Assembly (NCBI RefSeq): GCF_024722015.1
Contig: NZ_JANQBD010000014.1
Span: 124,001 to 188,000, forward strand
Length of the DNA stretch: 64,000 bases
Direction of reading: 5' to 3'
Source: Paenibacillus radicis (ex Xue et al. 2023)
GTDB taxonomy: Bacteria; Bacillota; Bacilli; Paenibacillales; NBRC-103111
The notes below the pieces were generated by a model. That model did no database searches. It had not been told where the DNA came from and saw only the letters and a program-made list of their open reading frames with translations. The stretch's first letter is position 1; the number at the start of each line of letters is the position of its first letter. Positions 9,450 to 19,580 of the stretch are shown in pieces. A program made the translations under genes and the position numbers.

Positions 9450-9800
9450 CCCTCCGCCGACCATCAGACATTACAAAATCCTGCAATCACGCAGTTATTT
9501 TCTACCGGAATTGCTGTAGAGAGCACATACCTGCGAAAGTACATCCATTTTCATAGAAAACACTCCGGTTCAGCTAGGAATGAAGAAATAAATGCACATT
9601 TGCATGAATTCAATAAGATTTCGGATATACCGGCCCAAAGGCTGTATAGATGCAGGTTTTTGGCAGAAGGCAATGGCTTTGAATCGAATAAAGTCGTGTA
9701 TGCTGTCACTGCCGTTCTTAAGTTTTGGTCTAGGGCTGGGCACAGAGACGAAATCAAAATTGACTTCGTCCAAGCACTGATTTCGGATTTGAGCCACTAA
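9450..9800 (+). pseudogene. Possible decayed reading frame, unidentified
   Basis: An open frame of 116 codons without a clear start or ribosome site runs to a stop at 9800. Its translation is not low-complexity (for example STYLRKYIHFHRKHSG, then AVLKFWSRAGHRDEIK). The preceding frame (9339-9519), offset by one frame, also reads as ordinary protein (LIPLLDIILLKGLTSKSVL), so the two might be parts of one frameshifted gene. I do not recognise the family. The interval could equally be noncoding. Confidence 0.25.
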
Positions 9801-9810
9801 AAGAACAGCT

Positions 9811-10749
9811 TTATCTTATTAAGGCGGGTTTACTAGATCGCTTCAACAGCTCCTTATGAATCCAAATGGCCGCTTGAGCCCCTTCACCCATTGCTATAGT
9901 CAGCTGCTCTGCATGGACTCCGACATCCCCAGCCGCCCATACGCCAGGAACACTTGTCATCTTGGTTCTCGGGTCGGTTACAATATGCTTGTTTTCCAGA
10001 CGTTCTATACGAAGCTGCGAGGCCAGTTCAGACTGCACCTCATTACCGCCAAAGGCAATAAATCCGCGCGCTCCGTTTATTTCTTGTCCATCTATCATAC
10101 GAACTCCATGAAAGATTCCGTCTCCCGATGTTATAACCTCGTCAATAGTCTGTCCATAATAGACAATCCCCTTATCAATGAGCTTCTCCATCATTGCCTT
10201 GCTTACCGGCGCTATCGCCGCTTCATGATTGATATAGATTAAATCAGAGGTCCAATACAACAGATGCAGCGCCATCGATGCCCCCACATCCCCTGACCCC
10301 ATTACAATGGTGCGGTGGCCCTGGGTTTCATATCCGTCACAATCCGGGCAAACGTACACGCTGCTTCCCAAGCAGTTTATAAGCCCTGGAAGCTTAGGAA
10401 AGCGGTCCAGCAGCCCTGTTGCCAGCAGCAATGTATCTGCCTTGATCGCTTGGGATTCTCCACTTATCTCTACACTGAAGACATCTTCCTGCCTATTTAA
10501 TCGTGCCACCGCACCTTTAATAAACTGAACTCCCAACCTTTCGGCCTGAAGCTTTCCCAAGCGGCGCAGCTCTTCCCCGGAAACTCCATCCGGCCATCCG
10601 AGTACATTATGATAGCTTCTACATAATGTCGACCTGCCATAACCCTTATCGACCACAAGAGTACGATGCTTATAGCGGCCAAGCTGAATCGCTCCTTGCA
10701 ACCCTGCTATGCCGCCTCCGATGACTACACAGTCATAATGAGAAGCCAT
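9811..10749 (-). CDS. Thioredoxin reductase-like FAD/NAD(P) oxidoreductase
   Basis: 312 residues, the size of low-molecular-weight thioredoxin reductases. FAD-binding GGGIAG at 11-16, redox-active CPDC at 134-137 in place of the usual CATC, an NAD(P)-binding GSGDVG at about 152, and the C-terminal FAD motif AAGDVGVHAEQL. The residues around the disulfide (VCPDCDGYE) match a TrxB-like subgroup common in Bacillales whose electron acceptor is often not thioredoxin. Monocistronic, divergent to nothing; the MFS gene upstream on the same strand ends 108 bases away. Fold and cofactor are secure; partner unknown. Confidence 0.85.
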   Translation of the reverse strand: MASHYDCVVIGGGIAGLQGAIQLGRYKHRTLVVDKGYGRSTLCRSYHNVLGWPDGVSGEELRRLGKLQAERLGVQFIKGAVARLNRQEDVFSVEISGESQAIKADTLLLATGLLDRFPKLPGLINCLGSSVYVCPDCDGYETQGHRTIVMGSGDVGASMALHLLYWTSDLIYINHEAAIAPVSKAMMEKLIDKGIVYYGQTIDEVITSGDGIFHGVRMIDGQEINGARGFIAFGGNEVQSELASQLRIERLENKHIVTDPRTKMTSVPGVWAAGDVGVHAEQLTIAMGEGAQAAIWIHKELLKRSSKPALIR

Positions 10750-10857
10750 ATTGTGGAGCGCCCCTTAATGAATAGATGATTTCCTTCAAGCTTACCAACC
10801 AAATAGCTTTCAAAGGATTCCCAAAAAAGCTAACGACTATTCAAAGTCTTAGGGCTA

Positions 10858-12159
10858 TCACATATTCAGTTTTTTGCCTGGGGCTGCTGATTCCTTAGGT
10901 TCTTTTGCTTCCTTAGCTTCATTTGACCGTAACAACCACACTAAATTAATTTGCACGATGGCGGCTCCAAAAACCACCCAAGGGAGTGTTTCTTCACCCA
11001 CATAGCGGCTCAAACCGATTAATATTAAAATAGCTATGACCCGGCCGCAGTTAACAAATATCTCACGCACTACCACCGACTCTACCCGCAATTGTCCCTT
11101 TAACGGCATCATGCTGATCAAGCGGAAATAATGTGTCGTCATCGTGTTACCCTGCAAAGGTGCACAAATAGAATATATAATCATAAACAAAATGACCGTA
11201 AGCAGTGACAAGCTCCAAACAATTAATAACGTACCTGCTATAAAACCAACCGTGGAAATGAGGAGAAACAGCTTTGCCAAATCCTCTCGACCATATTTAG
11301 AAATAAATAATCCGGTACCAATGCTCACACTTGCATACATCACACCCAGGTAGCCTACCAAATCCTCACGTCCAACAATCTGGAATAACAATATTGTAGG
11401 CAAAAAAAGCATAATACCTTGCAGCATCCCGAGCACCGAGAATCCGAACAACGATCCCGTCCAGATCTTGTTTTTACGCATTAATAATCCTGTAAACTTC
11501 AAATAATAAGCCTTATGATGAGAAAGCTTGGATTTTATTTTAAAGCTGCCTATTGTTGCAAGCAGGAACATAAAGAACGCTACGGAAAATACAAAGGTGT
11601 ACCCCTGAAGTCCATCATTTTGCCTTATTATAAACCCTGCCAAGGCTGGGCCGATTAATCCTGCGAGTGTAAAAATAATCATATTGGTTGCCAAGTATCG
11701 AATTCGATTCTGTTCTGTGGATACATCGTACATTAGAGTCAAATATCCTACCCAATAGAAGGAGGAGGCCAGTCCCCCAAATACAGCAAATAACACATAG
11801 TAATCTACAACCCGCTCCTGAGCGAAAACAACGACCAAATAGAACAACGCGATCAACGCAATTCCAAACCGGTATGTGAACATCCGGTCCTTCCGTTTGA
11901 TCAGCCACCCGCCTAATGCAAAAGCAAGCGGGGTTGCCGCATAAGTAACAACATAATACATCCCGTTAATCCAAAGGCTATGCGTTAACCTCCATAAATA
12001 TAAAGTCAGGAACACGCTGGACATCGATGCGCCGAACTGAAAGCAGAAGTGTATGAATAACGACACGACAGCTTCCTTTGATAATTTTTTATCCTCAGAA
12101 ACCGCATGTTTTCTCGCCTCGAGCCATTCTCTGAAGCTTGTTGCAAGACGTGTAGCCAT
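10858..12159 (-). CDS. MFS family transporter
   Basis: 433 residues from the ATG at 12159, placed 6 bases after GGAGG; the ATG at 12165 would overlap that site. About twelve hydrophobic segments with a cytoplasmic loop in the middle and a basic cytoplasmic C-terminus rich in Lys/Glu. The signature between TM2 and TM3 is a weak GGWLIKRKDR. The sequence resembles YkuC/YxiO-like major facilitator proteins of Bacillales with no known substrate. No regulator is adjacent. Confidence 0.8.
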   Translation of the reverse strand: MATRLATSFREWLEARKHAVSEDKKLSKEAVVSLFIHFCFQFGASMSSVFLTLYLWRLTHSLWINGMYYVVTYAATPLAFALGGWLIKRKDRMFTYRFGIALIALFYLVVVFAQERVVDYYVLFAVFGGLASSFYWVGYLTLMYDVSTEQNRIRYLATNMIIFTLAGLIGPALAGFIIRQNDGLQGYTFVFSVAFFMFLLATIGSFKIKSKLSHHKAYYLKFTGLLMRKNKIWTGSLFGFSVLGMLQGIMLFLPTILLFQIVGREDLVGYLGVMYASVSIGTGLFISKYGREDLAKLFLLISTVGFIAGTLLIVWSLSLLTVILFMIIYSICAPLQGNTMTTHYFRLISMMPLKGQLRVESVVVREIFVNCGRVIAILILIGLSRYVGEETLPWVVFGAAIVQINLVWLLRSNEAKEAKEPKESAAPGKKLNM

Positions 12160-12233
12160 CCTCATCCTCCGTTAGCCTAACCATTAATTACCTTCCATTG
12201 TAACAGCGTGGCATAGCTAAAGTTAAATGCATA

Positions 12234-12265
12234 AAGCGCCTTCAAACAGGATAAAAACGCTTTAG
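12234..12265. other. Short hairpin upstream of the MFS gene
   Basis: AAAGCG and CGCTTT enclose a 20-base loop about 75-105 bases upstream of the MFS start. It could be part of a 5' leader. The surrounding 12160-12440 interval has no gene. Confidence 0.3.
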
Positions 12266-12439
12266 TTAGGATATCCCTTCATTTCTCCTTACTATTAGGT
12301 ATAGTGCAACGCTTTTGGCACCTATGCTCTCAATTGCGCTTGCTGCTGGAAATAAACGACCGCTCTTGAAGTCGTGTTACTGGAAAAGAAGCTTGCAGCC
12401 GTGCTTTCCTTTACTGGAGACTAATTCTTTCCCAATGAA

Positions 12440-12641
12440 TTAGTGGAAGCATTAACGGAAGTAGTTATTCCGTTATGTCATGAAAAGCACAACAAACAGA
12501 GAAATAACGGAATAGCTATTTCCGTTATCTCTCTGTTTTTGTTCATTGTGCCTCTATTCGCAGCATATAACGGAATTCCGACTTCCGCTATTGTCTCTAA
12601 TTGGAGGCCGCAGATTAAATAACGGAATTTTCTGTTCCGTT
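12440..12641. repeat. TAACGGAA-hairpin repeat element, copy 1
   Basis: Four short inverted repeats in a row, each built on TAACGGAA / TTCCGTTA: 12453-12475 (loop about 7), 12505-12527, 12568-12587 (TAACGGAATTCC, ACTTCCGCTA) and 12620-12641. The order, spacing and linker words (ATTGGAGGCCGCAG) recur at 32700-32896. No coding potential. It lies in the 618-base gap between the MFS gene and the ABC binding-protein gene. It behaves like a dispersed structured intergenic element; whether it is mobile, an RNA or a protein-binding array is unknown. Confidence 0.8.
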
Positions 12642-12744
12642 CAGGACCTTTAATGCACTACACCGATCTTTTCTGTTCTACTCTGTGCTTTGGCGTTGCT
12701 ATTAAAAACGCGTATTTCGGTGACTTCATGAAAAGATAATGTAA

Positions 12745-12770
12745 AGCCCCAGCACGTTTGTGCCGGGGCT
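12745..12770 (-). terminator. Terminator after the ABC substrate-binding protein gene
   Basis: Stem AGCCCCGGCAC / GTGCTGGGGCT read on the minus strand, followed by TTTACATT. The U-tract is weak but the stem is strong and begins 8 bases past the stop codon. Confidence 0.7.
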
Positions 12771-12777
12771 CGAAATA

Positions 12778-14079
12778 TTACTTTTTCAGACTATCCCATG
12801 TTTTTTGGAATTCATCAAACATCTGATCCTTCGTTTTCTGCTTAGCTACATAGGCCTGCATTGTCGCCGCAAATTTCTTGCTGCTTGCTTCGCCGCCAGG
12901 GAACTTGAACCAGTTCCAGCTCAATGTTTTATTGTCTTTACTGTATTTGATAATATCAGCTGCCAATGGGCCTAATATTTTTTCATCAGCAGGGATATTT
13001 GTAAAGGCAGGAATGAATTTGAATTCTTCAGTAATATACTTTTTACCAATATCTGAAGAAACGAGCCAGTTCAAGAATTTCTTAGCTTCTTCTTTGTTGG
13101 CAGAGTTTTTGTTAATTACCCAGTTGTTTGGAACTCCGACAGGAAGCTTGTCGCTTGCCGCTGCATCATCACTAATAGGCATTGGCAGGAATCCAACCTT
13201 GATATTCGGGTTCGTTTGCGTAATTTGCAATTGCGTCCAGTTCCCTTGTTGCGTCATTGCTGCTTTACCTGTCGCAAATTCAGTCACCTGTGTCTTATAG
13301 TCGGTTTGCAGCGGGTTTTTGTTGCCGTATTTCAATTGCAGATCAAACAGCTTCACCCAGTTTTCGAATGCCGGGTTACCAACCATTTTACCAGTACCTT
13401 TGTTTAAGCTGTCGATGAATGCGTTAGGATCAGGCTGGTAAGCAAATGGAAGGTTAACGAAATGGTTACCTAACACCCACCACTCAGCATAGCCGTTAAC
13501 AAAAGGCGTTACGCCTGAAGCCTGCAGCTTCTGAGCCGCTGCATCCAGCTGTGTCAATGTTTTTGGCAGCTCAGTAATGCCAGCTTTGGCAAATAAATCT
13601 TTGTTATAAATAAAGCCATAGCCTTCCAGATTAAGCGGTTGGCCGTATAGCTTACCGTCCTTCGTCATTGGTTCTTTCGCAACAGTTACCATATCTTTAA
13701 CCCAAGGCTGATCGGATAAATCCTCCAAATGCTCAATCCATTTATCCAAGTCAGAGAATCCACCGTTATTGAAAATATCCGGCTTGTCGCCTGAATTGAA
13801 TTTCGCCATAAGCGCAGCGCCGTAATCGGAACCGCCTCCTACAGTGTCAATCTGGATTTTTACTCCCGGGTTCGCTTTCTCATATTCGGCAGCAAGCTTA
13901 GCCAGAGGCTCGGCGATTTCCACTTTAAACTGGAACATCTTAAGCGTTACATTCTTGCCTCCTGCAGCACCACCCGCGTTTGTGCCTCCTGGGCTTGGAG
14001 CTGGTTCTTTCTTTGCACAACCGGCTAGAATGGAAAGAACCAGTATAGCAACCATGCTAATAATTGTTAATTTTTTCAT
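12778..14079 (-). CDS. Sugar ABC transporter substrate-binding lipoprotein
   Basis: 433 residues, a family 1 extracellular solute-binding protein. N-terminal signal with lipobox LAGC (Cys21), then a Pro/Gly/Ala linker and a bilobal periplasmic-binding fold (LKMFQFKVEIAEPLAKLAAEYEKANPGVK-type start; WLVSSDIGKKYITEE near the C-terminus). It captures a carbohydrate outside the membrane and passes it to the two permeases encoded just upstream (gap of 153 bases). No ATPase gene is present, so it presumably shares an MsmK-like ATPase encoded elsewhere, as is common in Paenibacillus. The ligand cannot be predicted. Confidence 0.92.
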   Translation of the reverse strand: MKKLTIISMVAILVLSILAGCAKKEPAPSPGGTNAGGAAGGKNVTLKMFQFKVEIAEPLAKLAAEYEKANPGVKIQIDTVGGGSDYGAALMAKFNSGDKPDIFNNGGFSDLDKWIEHLEDLSDQPWVKDMVTVAKEPMTKDGKLYGQPLNLEGYGFIYNKDLFAKAGITELPKTLTQLDAAAQKLQASGVTPFVNGYAEWWVLGNHFVNLPFAYQPDPNAFIDSLNKGTGKMVGNPAFENWVKLFDLQLKYGNKNPLQTDYKTQVTEFATGKAAMTQQGNWTQLQITQTNPNIKVGFLPMPISDDAAASDKLPVGVPNNWVINKNSANKEEAKKFLNWLVSSDIGKKYITEEFKFIPAFTNIPADEKILGPLAADIIKYSKDNKTLSWNWFKFPGGEASSKKFAATMQAYVAKQKTKDQMFDEFQKTWDSLKK

Positions 14080-14232
14080 ATTCGAAATGCCTCCCTTTTT
14101 CTTCTTATTTTCCCTTACTTCATTTATTTTAAAAAATGCATGAACAACCGAACACGGACAATATTGAACATTAAGGGGTAACTTATTGACCGTATCTCCC
14201 TGTTTCCCCTTGAAATGTCAGGCATATTGGGA

Positions 14233-15069
14233 TCAACCTTTTATAGAACCGGCTGTAATCCCTTCAATAATATGTCGTTGCATCGATAGAAAAAAGATGA
14301 CGATAGGCAATACACCAAGAACAAGCGCTGCCAAAGCCAAATCCCACTGTTTCGTATATTGACCGAAGAAAGAATAAGTAGCTAATGGAATCGTTCTAAG
14401 CTCCGGCTTGCTTAAAATAAGCATCGGCAGCAGGAAGTCGTTCCAAATCCATAGACTGTTAAGAAGAACAATGGTTACCGTCATCGGCTTAAGCAGAGGG
14501 AATACAATTTTCCAAAAGACTCCATATGGCGAGCAACCGTCTACCCTTGCCGATTCTTCGATTTCCAGAGGAACCGACTTAATAAATCCATGGTACAAGA
14601 ACACATTCAGCGAAACACCGAAGCCAAAATAACAAATGACCAAGCCCGTAATACTGTCCATCAAGCCAACCTGACTTGCCACCCTTACCAAAGGAATCAT
14701 AATCGATTGAAAAGGGATAACCATAGCCGCAACAAACGCCATGAAGATTAAATTATTGAAACGGGTTGGAAACCGTACCAATCGATAAGCTGCCATGGAG
14801 CTAATGACCACCAAGCCAATATTACTGAATACAGTGATCAGCAGCGAGTTCCAAAACACCTTCGGAAACTTCATAATGTCCCAAACTTTACCGTAATTCG
14901 CAAAATTAAGAGAATGGGGCAAGCTGGCAGAGTTAATAAGAATGTCTCCAAAGCTTTTCATCGAATTCACAATGACGAAGTAAAAAGGTACCAGGAACAG
15001 CAGACCAAGTACAAGTCCGACTATTTCAAGCACAAATATCCGCGGCCCGTAAGAAGATTTAACTTCCAT
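14233..15069 (-). CDS. ABC transporter permease, MalG type
   Basis: 278 residues with six hydrophobic segments. The EAA loop that docks the ATPase is visible as EESARVDGCSPYGVFWKIV at about 185-205. C-terminus QRHIIEGITAGSIKG is typical of MalG-type subunits. Its ATG overlaps the stop of the upstream permease by one base (TAATG), indicating translational coupling. Works with the MalF-type permease and the lipoprotein as one importer. Confidence 0.93.
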   Translation of the reverse strand: MEVKSSYGPRIFVLEIVGLVLGLLFLVPFYFVIVNSMKSFGDILINSASLPHSLNFANYGKVWDIMKFPKVFWNSLLITVFSNIGLVVISSMAAYRLVRFPTRFNNLIFMAFVAAMVIPFQSIMIPLVRVASQVGLMDSITGLVICYFGFGVSLNVFLYHGFIKSVPLEIEESARVDGCSPYGVFWKIVFPLLKPMTVTIVLLNSLWIWNDFLLPMLILSKPELRTIPLATYSFFGQYTKQWDLALAALVLGVLPIVIFFLSMQRHIIEGITAGSIKG

Positions 15070-15953
15070 TATACCTCAACCTCCTTTTTCTTCGTCACCC
15101 ATACTTGAATCGATGTAATTACTGCAACCACTATGAAAAAGACTAATGACTTGGCTGTTCCTAATCCATAACGGTTGTTACGGAACGCTTCTTCATAGAT
15201 GTTAAGGGCAACGGACTGCGTAGAATTGAAAGGTCCGCCTTGAGTTAACGACACATTGAGGTCATACATTTTAAATGCCCAGGAGATCGTTAAAAACAAA
15301 CATACTGTGACCGCAGGCATGATGAGCGGAACCGTAATATGGCGCAATACCTGAAGTCGGGTTGCTCCGTCAATGTAAGCCGCTTCTGTAATATCCTTCG
15401 GAACATTGGCGAGTGCGGCAATATAGATAACCATCAGGTATCCGGCCGTCTGCCATACACTTACTATCACAAGCCCCCAGAAAGCGGTAGGTGCATCTCC
15501 CAGCCATGGGAGTTTAAAAAAAGCAAGATCCGTCAGCTCCCCAATGGTTGTGAAGCCTTTGACAAAAATAAATTGCCAAATAAATCCTAGCAGCAAGCCG
15601 CCAATCACATTAGGAAGGAAAAAAACCGTCCGCAATATGTTGCGCGATTTCAACTTTTGCGTTAGCAGCAAAGCTAAGGAAAAACCTACAAGATTGGCTA
15701 ACAATACATTCGTTACTGAGAAGCGTACGGTAAACCAGAACGATTTATGAAAATCTTCATCCGCTACAATAATCCGCTTGAAGTTATCGATTCCGACCCA
15801 TTTCATATCCGAGGTAACGCCGTTCCATTCCGTGAACGAATAGTAGATGCTCAACAGAAACGGAGCAATAACGATCAATGCGAAAAAGATAACCGCTGGG
15901 CCAACGAAAACCGTCTGGTGAATCCAATTCGATGAACGGCTTTTGGCTTTCAT
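15069..15953 (-). CDS. ABC transporter permease, MalF type
   Basis: 294 residues from the ATG at 15953, which has GGGGGGAG 8 bases upstream; the frame extends to 16022 without a ribosome site. Six membrane segments; EAA motif ITEAAYIDGATRLQVLRHI in the last third. First gene of the transporter operon, divergent from the two-component gene set beginning at 16168 with a 215-base shared upstream region, the usual arrangement in which the two-component system senses the sugar and switches on the transporter. Confidence 0.93.
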   Translation of the reverse strand: MKAKSRSSNWIHQTVFVGPAVIFFALIVIAPFLLSIYYSFTEWNGVTSDMKWVGIDNFKRIIVADEDFHKSFWFTVRFSVTNVLLANLVGFSLALLLTQKLKSRNILRTVFFLPNVIGGLLLGFIWQFIFVKGFTTIGELTDLAFFKLPWLGDAPTAFWGLVIVSVWQTAGYLMVIYIAALANVPKDITEAAYIDGATRLQVLRHITVPLIMPAVTVCLFLTISWAFKMYDLNVSLTQGGPFNSTQSVALNIYEEAFRNNRYGLGTAKSLVFFIVVAVITSIQVWVTKKKEVEV

Positions 15954-16167
15954 AGAAATCTCCCCCCTTTGTATAAGTTCGTGTTCAAAAGTCACGGTTG
16001 AGCGTATCGACTTTTGGAACATCGTTTATAAGTTATCTTAAGTATAGAAATGGATGCCTTGGAAAAACACCGACTCTCGTGACCCATCAGGTGGAATTTA
16101 TTGATATCCATTGATACAATGTTCATGCAGGCTGGTTGGGCTGAGCTATTAATGGGAGGACTTTCCA

Positions 16168-17951
16168 ATGATTCGCAACAGTTTTCGTAATAAACTTATC
16201 GTGTTCCTTCTTGCCGCTACAATCATGCCTATCTCCACATCAATAGTTATCACTTACTATTTTACTAAGCAGGCCGTTTCCAATGAGACCATTCAGAGCA
16301 ACTCCAACCTGATTTATCAAGGCAAGACGAATATCATGAACTATTTAAAAGCGATTGAGCAAAATTCTTTAAACGTCTACAATGACAATACCCTTTATAC
16401 GATCATTGAAAACGGAGATACGGATTATTTAAGCTACAACGAGACGGTTAGAGGTCTTCAAACGATTGTCAATTCGGTTAAGGAGATCAAGCAAATTTAC
16501 TTGTATATTGCCAAAAACAACCGCTCCATATTAATTTCTCAAGGAAATCCCAATCGAAATGATGGTCCGGGACCGAAATACCAGCCTGAAATGGACAACG
16601 CCGAATTAAAGCTGCAGCCCACTCACTGGAACCATGACTATAAAGTTGGGAGTTTATTTTATCTTCCCCAAACAACAGTCGTAACTATGCACCGAACTCT
16701 GCTTAACTCCTTGTCCCAAAAAAGACTGGGCATACTGTCCATCGATTTCAGCATTGAGGTTATAAAGTCCATCTGCCAGCAACTATACACTCTCGGACAA
16801 GACGAGCTGTATATACTGGATAATGACGGGGCTATTATTTATGGCCCAAATCCTGAGCAATGGGGGCAAGTCCTTCATGAGCCATGGGTTGACCATTTAC
16901 TATCGATGCCAGACTCTTCAGGAAGCTTTGAATGGACGAGCAAGCCGTTCACTGGCATTCATATTTATGATCGCATGAGCACTCCTTATATGGAATGGAC
17001 ACTGGTAAAACGGATTCCTTATGAGCATCTCTACAAAAATGCCCGTGATTTAACCAAAATCAATGCATTAATTTTCATCCTATTTATGGTTATCGTCATT
17101 TCCGCGACACTCTACATTTCCTTTAAGTTCACCACGCCTATCAAAAATTTAATGGGCTATATTAGTAAAATTCAGTCCGGAAACATGCAGGTGGATATTC
17201 AAGTAACCAGCAATGATGAAATCGGTATATTAGCTCGCCGTTTTCGCATGATGATGCAAACGATCAACAACCTGATCGAAAGAGAATACAAATTGGACAT
17301 TGCCAATAAAACGAATCAATTGAAGGCATTCAGGCGCAAATTAATCCCCATTTCCTGTATAATGGTTTACAGTCCATCGGGACGCTAGCTCTCCAGCATC
17401 AAGCTCCCAAAATTTATTCACTTATATCCTCACTCGCCAGGATGATGCGCTACAATATGAACACTAATGAAACTTTGGTGCCGCTCAAGCAGGAAATCGA
17501 TCATATTAAATCCTATTTGGAGCTGCAGATGCAGCGGTTTGAGGACGAGCTTGATGTGACCTTTCAGGTTACTGAGCAAACCTTAACGATTCAAATTCCC
17601 AAAATGATACTCCAGCCCTTGGTTGAAAATTATTTCAAGCATGGCTTTGACCCGCGAGAAAAAAAGGGAAAGCTCCTTATAGCGGGTACTATAACGGACG
17701 ATCATCAATTAACGCTGGTTGTTGAAGATAACGGAAGAGGTATCGATCCGGAGCAATTGATTATTTTGCAAAAGCAATTAAGCCTCCACCCGGACAACAT
17801 TGGGGAAGCTTCAGAAAGCATAGGATTGATAAACGTTAAATTGCGCCTCCAGCTCTATTTCCAAGGCGCATCCATGAAACTGGAGCCGTGTTATCCATCA
17901 GGCGTCCGTGTTACACTGGTTATACCTATTGCGCAACAAATATCTTCTTAG
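16168..17951 (+). pseudogene. YesM-type sensor histidine kinase with a -1 frameshift
   Basis: Repaired length would be about 594 residues. First membrane segment at about 7-30, an extracytoplasmic sensor of about 260 residues, second segment near 293-315, HAMP domain, then the His_kinase domain. The frame breaks at about 17326-17330: the sequence AAGGCATTCAGG reads K-A-F-R in frame one and stops at 17386, whereas backing up one base at 17328 restores IQAQINPHFLYNGLQS with the phospho-acceptor His and continues through NYFKHG and EDNGRGID to 17951. So one base is missing, or the sequence contains an error. As written the first 406 residues lack the kinase core. GGAGG precedes the ATG. Regulator gene follows at 17967. 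Confidence 0.88.
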
Positions 17952-17966
17952 GAGGTTGCTGTCACT

Positions 17967-19580
17967 GTGAAAGCCATCATCGTAGATGATGAAAAGCATG
18001 TCCGTGAAGCTATCCGGCTGTTGGTTCCTTGGGAAGAGCTTGAAATCAACGAAATACTGGAGGCTCCTGACGGTCAGTCTGCTATTTCTTTAATTGAGGA
18101 ACATAAACCGCAAATTATTTTCACGGATATGATTATGCCCGTTATGGGCGGAGCCCAGCTGCTTGAGTGGCTGCATGCTCATTATCCATCCGGCAAAACT
18201 ATTGTAATCAGCGGGTTCGATGATTTTCAGCTTGTACGCCATACCGTTCAGTACGGTGGCTTGGATTATATACTAAAGCCTATTGACGCCGAGCAGCTGC
18301 ATTCCGCGGTATTTAAAGCCGCTGCCAGCTGGCGGCAGGATGAAAGTGAGCGCCAGCGCGAGCAGCAGCTTAATATCGAAATGAATCAGATTCGTCCAGC
18401 TTATTGGGATAAGATGCTGTCTAACTTAATAACCGAACCCTCCGGGTTTGATGCTGTGACCCAATCATTTGCCAATGAGTTTGGATTGGATCGGAATGTT
18501 CGGGAATGCCGCGTTGCTATCTTATCGTTAGATACGATTAGCTCCAGTCTTAAACAAAAGTTCGAGTCCAATATGGACCTTCTTTTCTTTTCCATCACGA
18601 ATATATGTAATGAGTTTCTTCATGCCTCCCAGCAAGGGATCGCTTACCGCTACTGGAACAGTGATGACGCCATTCTTGTTTTGTTATATGGGCAAGGCTC
18701 GGCCGAACAGATTATGTCCAAAATACTGCAAGGTATATGGACTGTTCTTCACAGTAAAGTCGAAATAGGCATAAGCAGCCTTCAGCCTGTTCCATCAGGC
18801 TTGTTCTTAGCTTATACGGAGGCTAAGAATGCCTTACATATGCGTAATTTGCTGCTTAAGGATAGGCGCATTCATATTTATACAGGGCAAACTCCCAGCT
18901 TGCCGCCATTATTATACTTCAGCGATTATGCGGAGCCCATCCATCTCGCAGTGCGCAGCGGCAGCGCTGAACAGATTCGTAAATCTGTTCAAGTGTGGAT
19001 TGATGCGGTTAAGCTGCTTGATGTTATAGATGTAGGGCTGCTTGAACTGTGGTGGCAGGAATATATTGTGCTGCGCAACCGTTGGCTCAATGAGTGGTTC
19101 GGAGATCAGCAGCCAGACATCAAAACCGAATCAGACTCTTCCCGTTTCCAGATGCCTGTCGATAAGGATGGCTTCTTCTCTGTCTCGCTCTGGCAAGACC
19201 AGCTGACAGCTGGTCTCATTGAGCTTTCCAAGCAGCTGCTTGCTCATCAGCATCAGGACAGCAACGTCATCTTTGAGATTGCAAAGTATATTCAAAACCA
19301 TTATCATCAGGATATTACGCTCCAAGAGATTGCCAATCATTTCTATTTAAGTCGTGAATATATATCCCGTAAATTCAAGCAGCAGTTTCAAGTGAATTTA
19401 TCAGATTACCTTAGCGGCATCCGTTTGGAAAAAGCGAAGCTGCTCCTGCTCAACCCTCACTTGCGAATCGCTCAAGTTGCGGAGATGGTCGGCTATGACG
19501 ATGAGAAATATTTCAGTAAAGTATTTAAGAAAATGAACGGCTTCTCGCCGAATGAATACAGGAAGGTGAATCAACCATGA
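17967..19580 (+). CDS. YesN-type response regulator with AraC DNA-binding domain
   Basis: 537 residues from a GTG start at 17967, 11 bases after GGAGG. N-terminal receiver with acidic pair VDDEK, phosphorylated Asp in IIFTDMIMP, and the Lys in ILKPID. A middle region of about 270 residues is followed by two helix-turn-helix units of an AraC/XylS domain (DITLQEIANHFYLSREYISRKF, then IAQVAEMVGYDDEKYFSKVFK). Expected to be phosphorylated by the kinase encoded just upstream and to activate the divergent ABC operon. Its TGA overlaps the ATG of the next gene (ATGA), so the downstream genes are cotranslated. Confidence 0.93.
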   Translation: MKAIIVDDEKHVREAIRLLVPWEELEINEILEAPDGQSAISLIEEHKPQIIFTDMIMPVMGGAQLLEWLHAHYPSGKTIVISGFDDFQLVRHTVQYGGLDYILKPIDAEQLHSAVFKAAASWRQDESERQREQQLNIEMNQIRPAYWDKMLSNLITEPSGFDAVTQSFANEFGLDRNVRECRVAILSLDTISSSLKQKFESNMDLLFFSITNICNEFLHASQQGIAYRYWNSDDAILVLLYGQGSAEQIMSKILQGIWTVLHSKVEIGISSLQPVPSGLFLAYTEAKNALHMRNLLLKDRRIHIYTGQTPSLPPLLYFSDYAEPIHLAVRSGSAEQIRKSVQVWIDAVKLLDVIDVGLLELWWQEYIVLRNRWLNEWFGDQQPDIKTESDSSRFQMPVDKDGFFSVSLWQDQLTAGLIELSKQLLAHQHQDSNVIFEIAKYIQNHYHQDITLQEIANHFYLSREYISRKFKQQFQVNLSDYLSGIRLEKAKLLLLNPHLRIAQVAEMVGYDDEKYFSKVFKKMNGFSPNEYRKVNQP

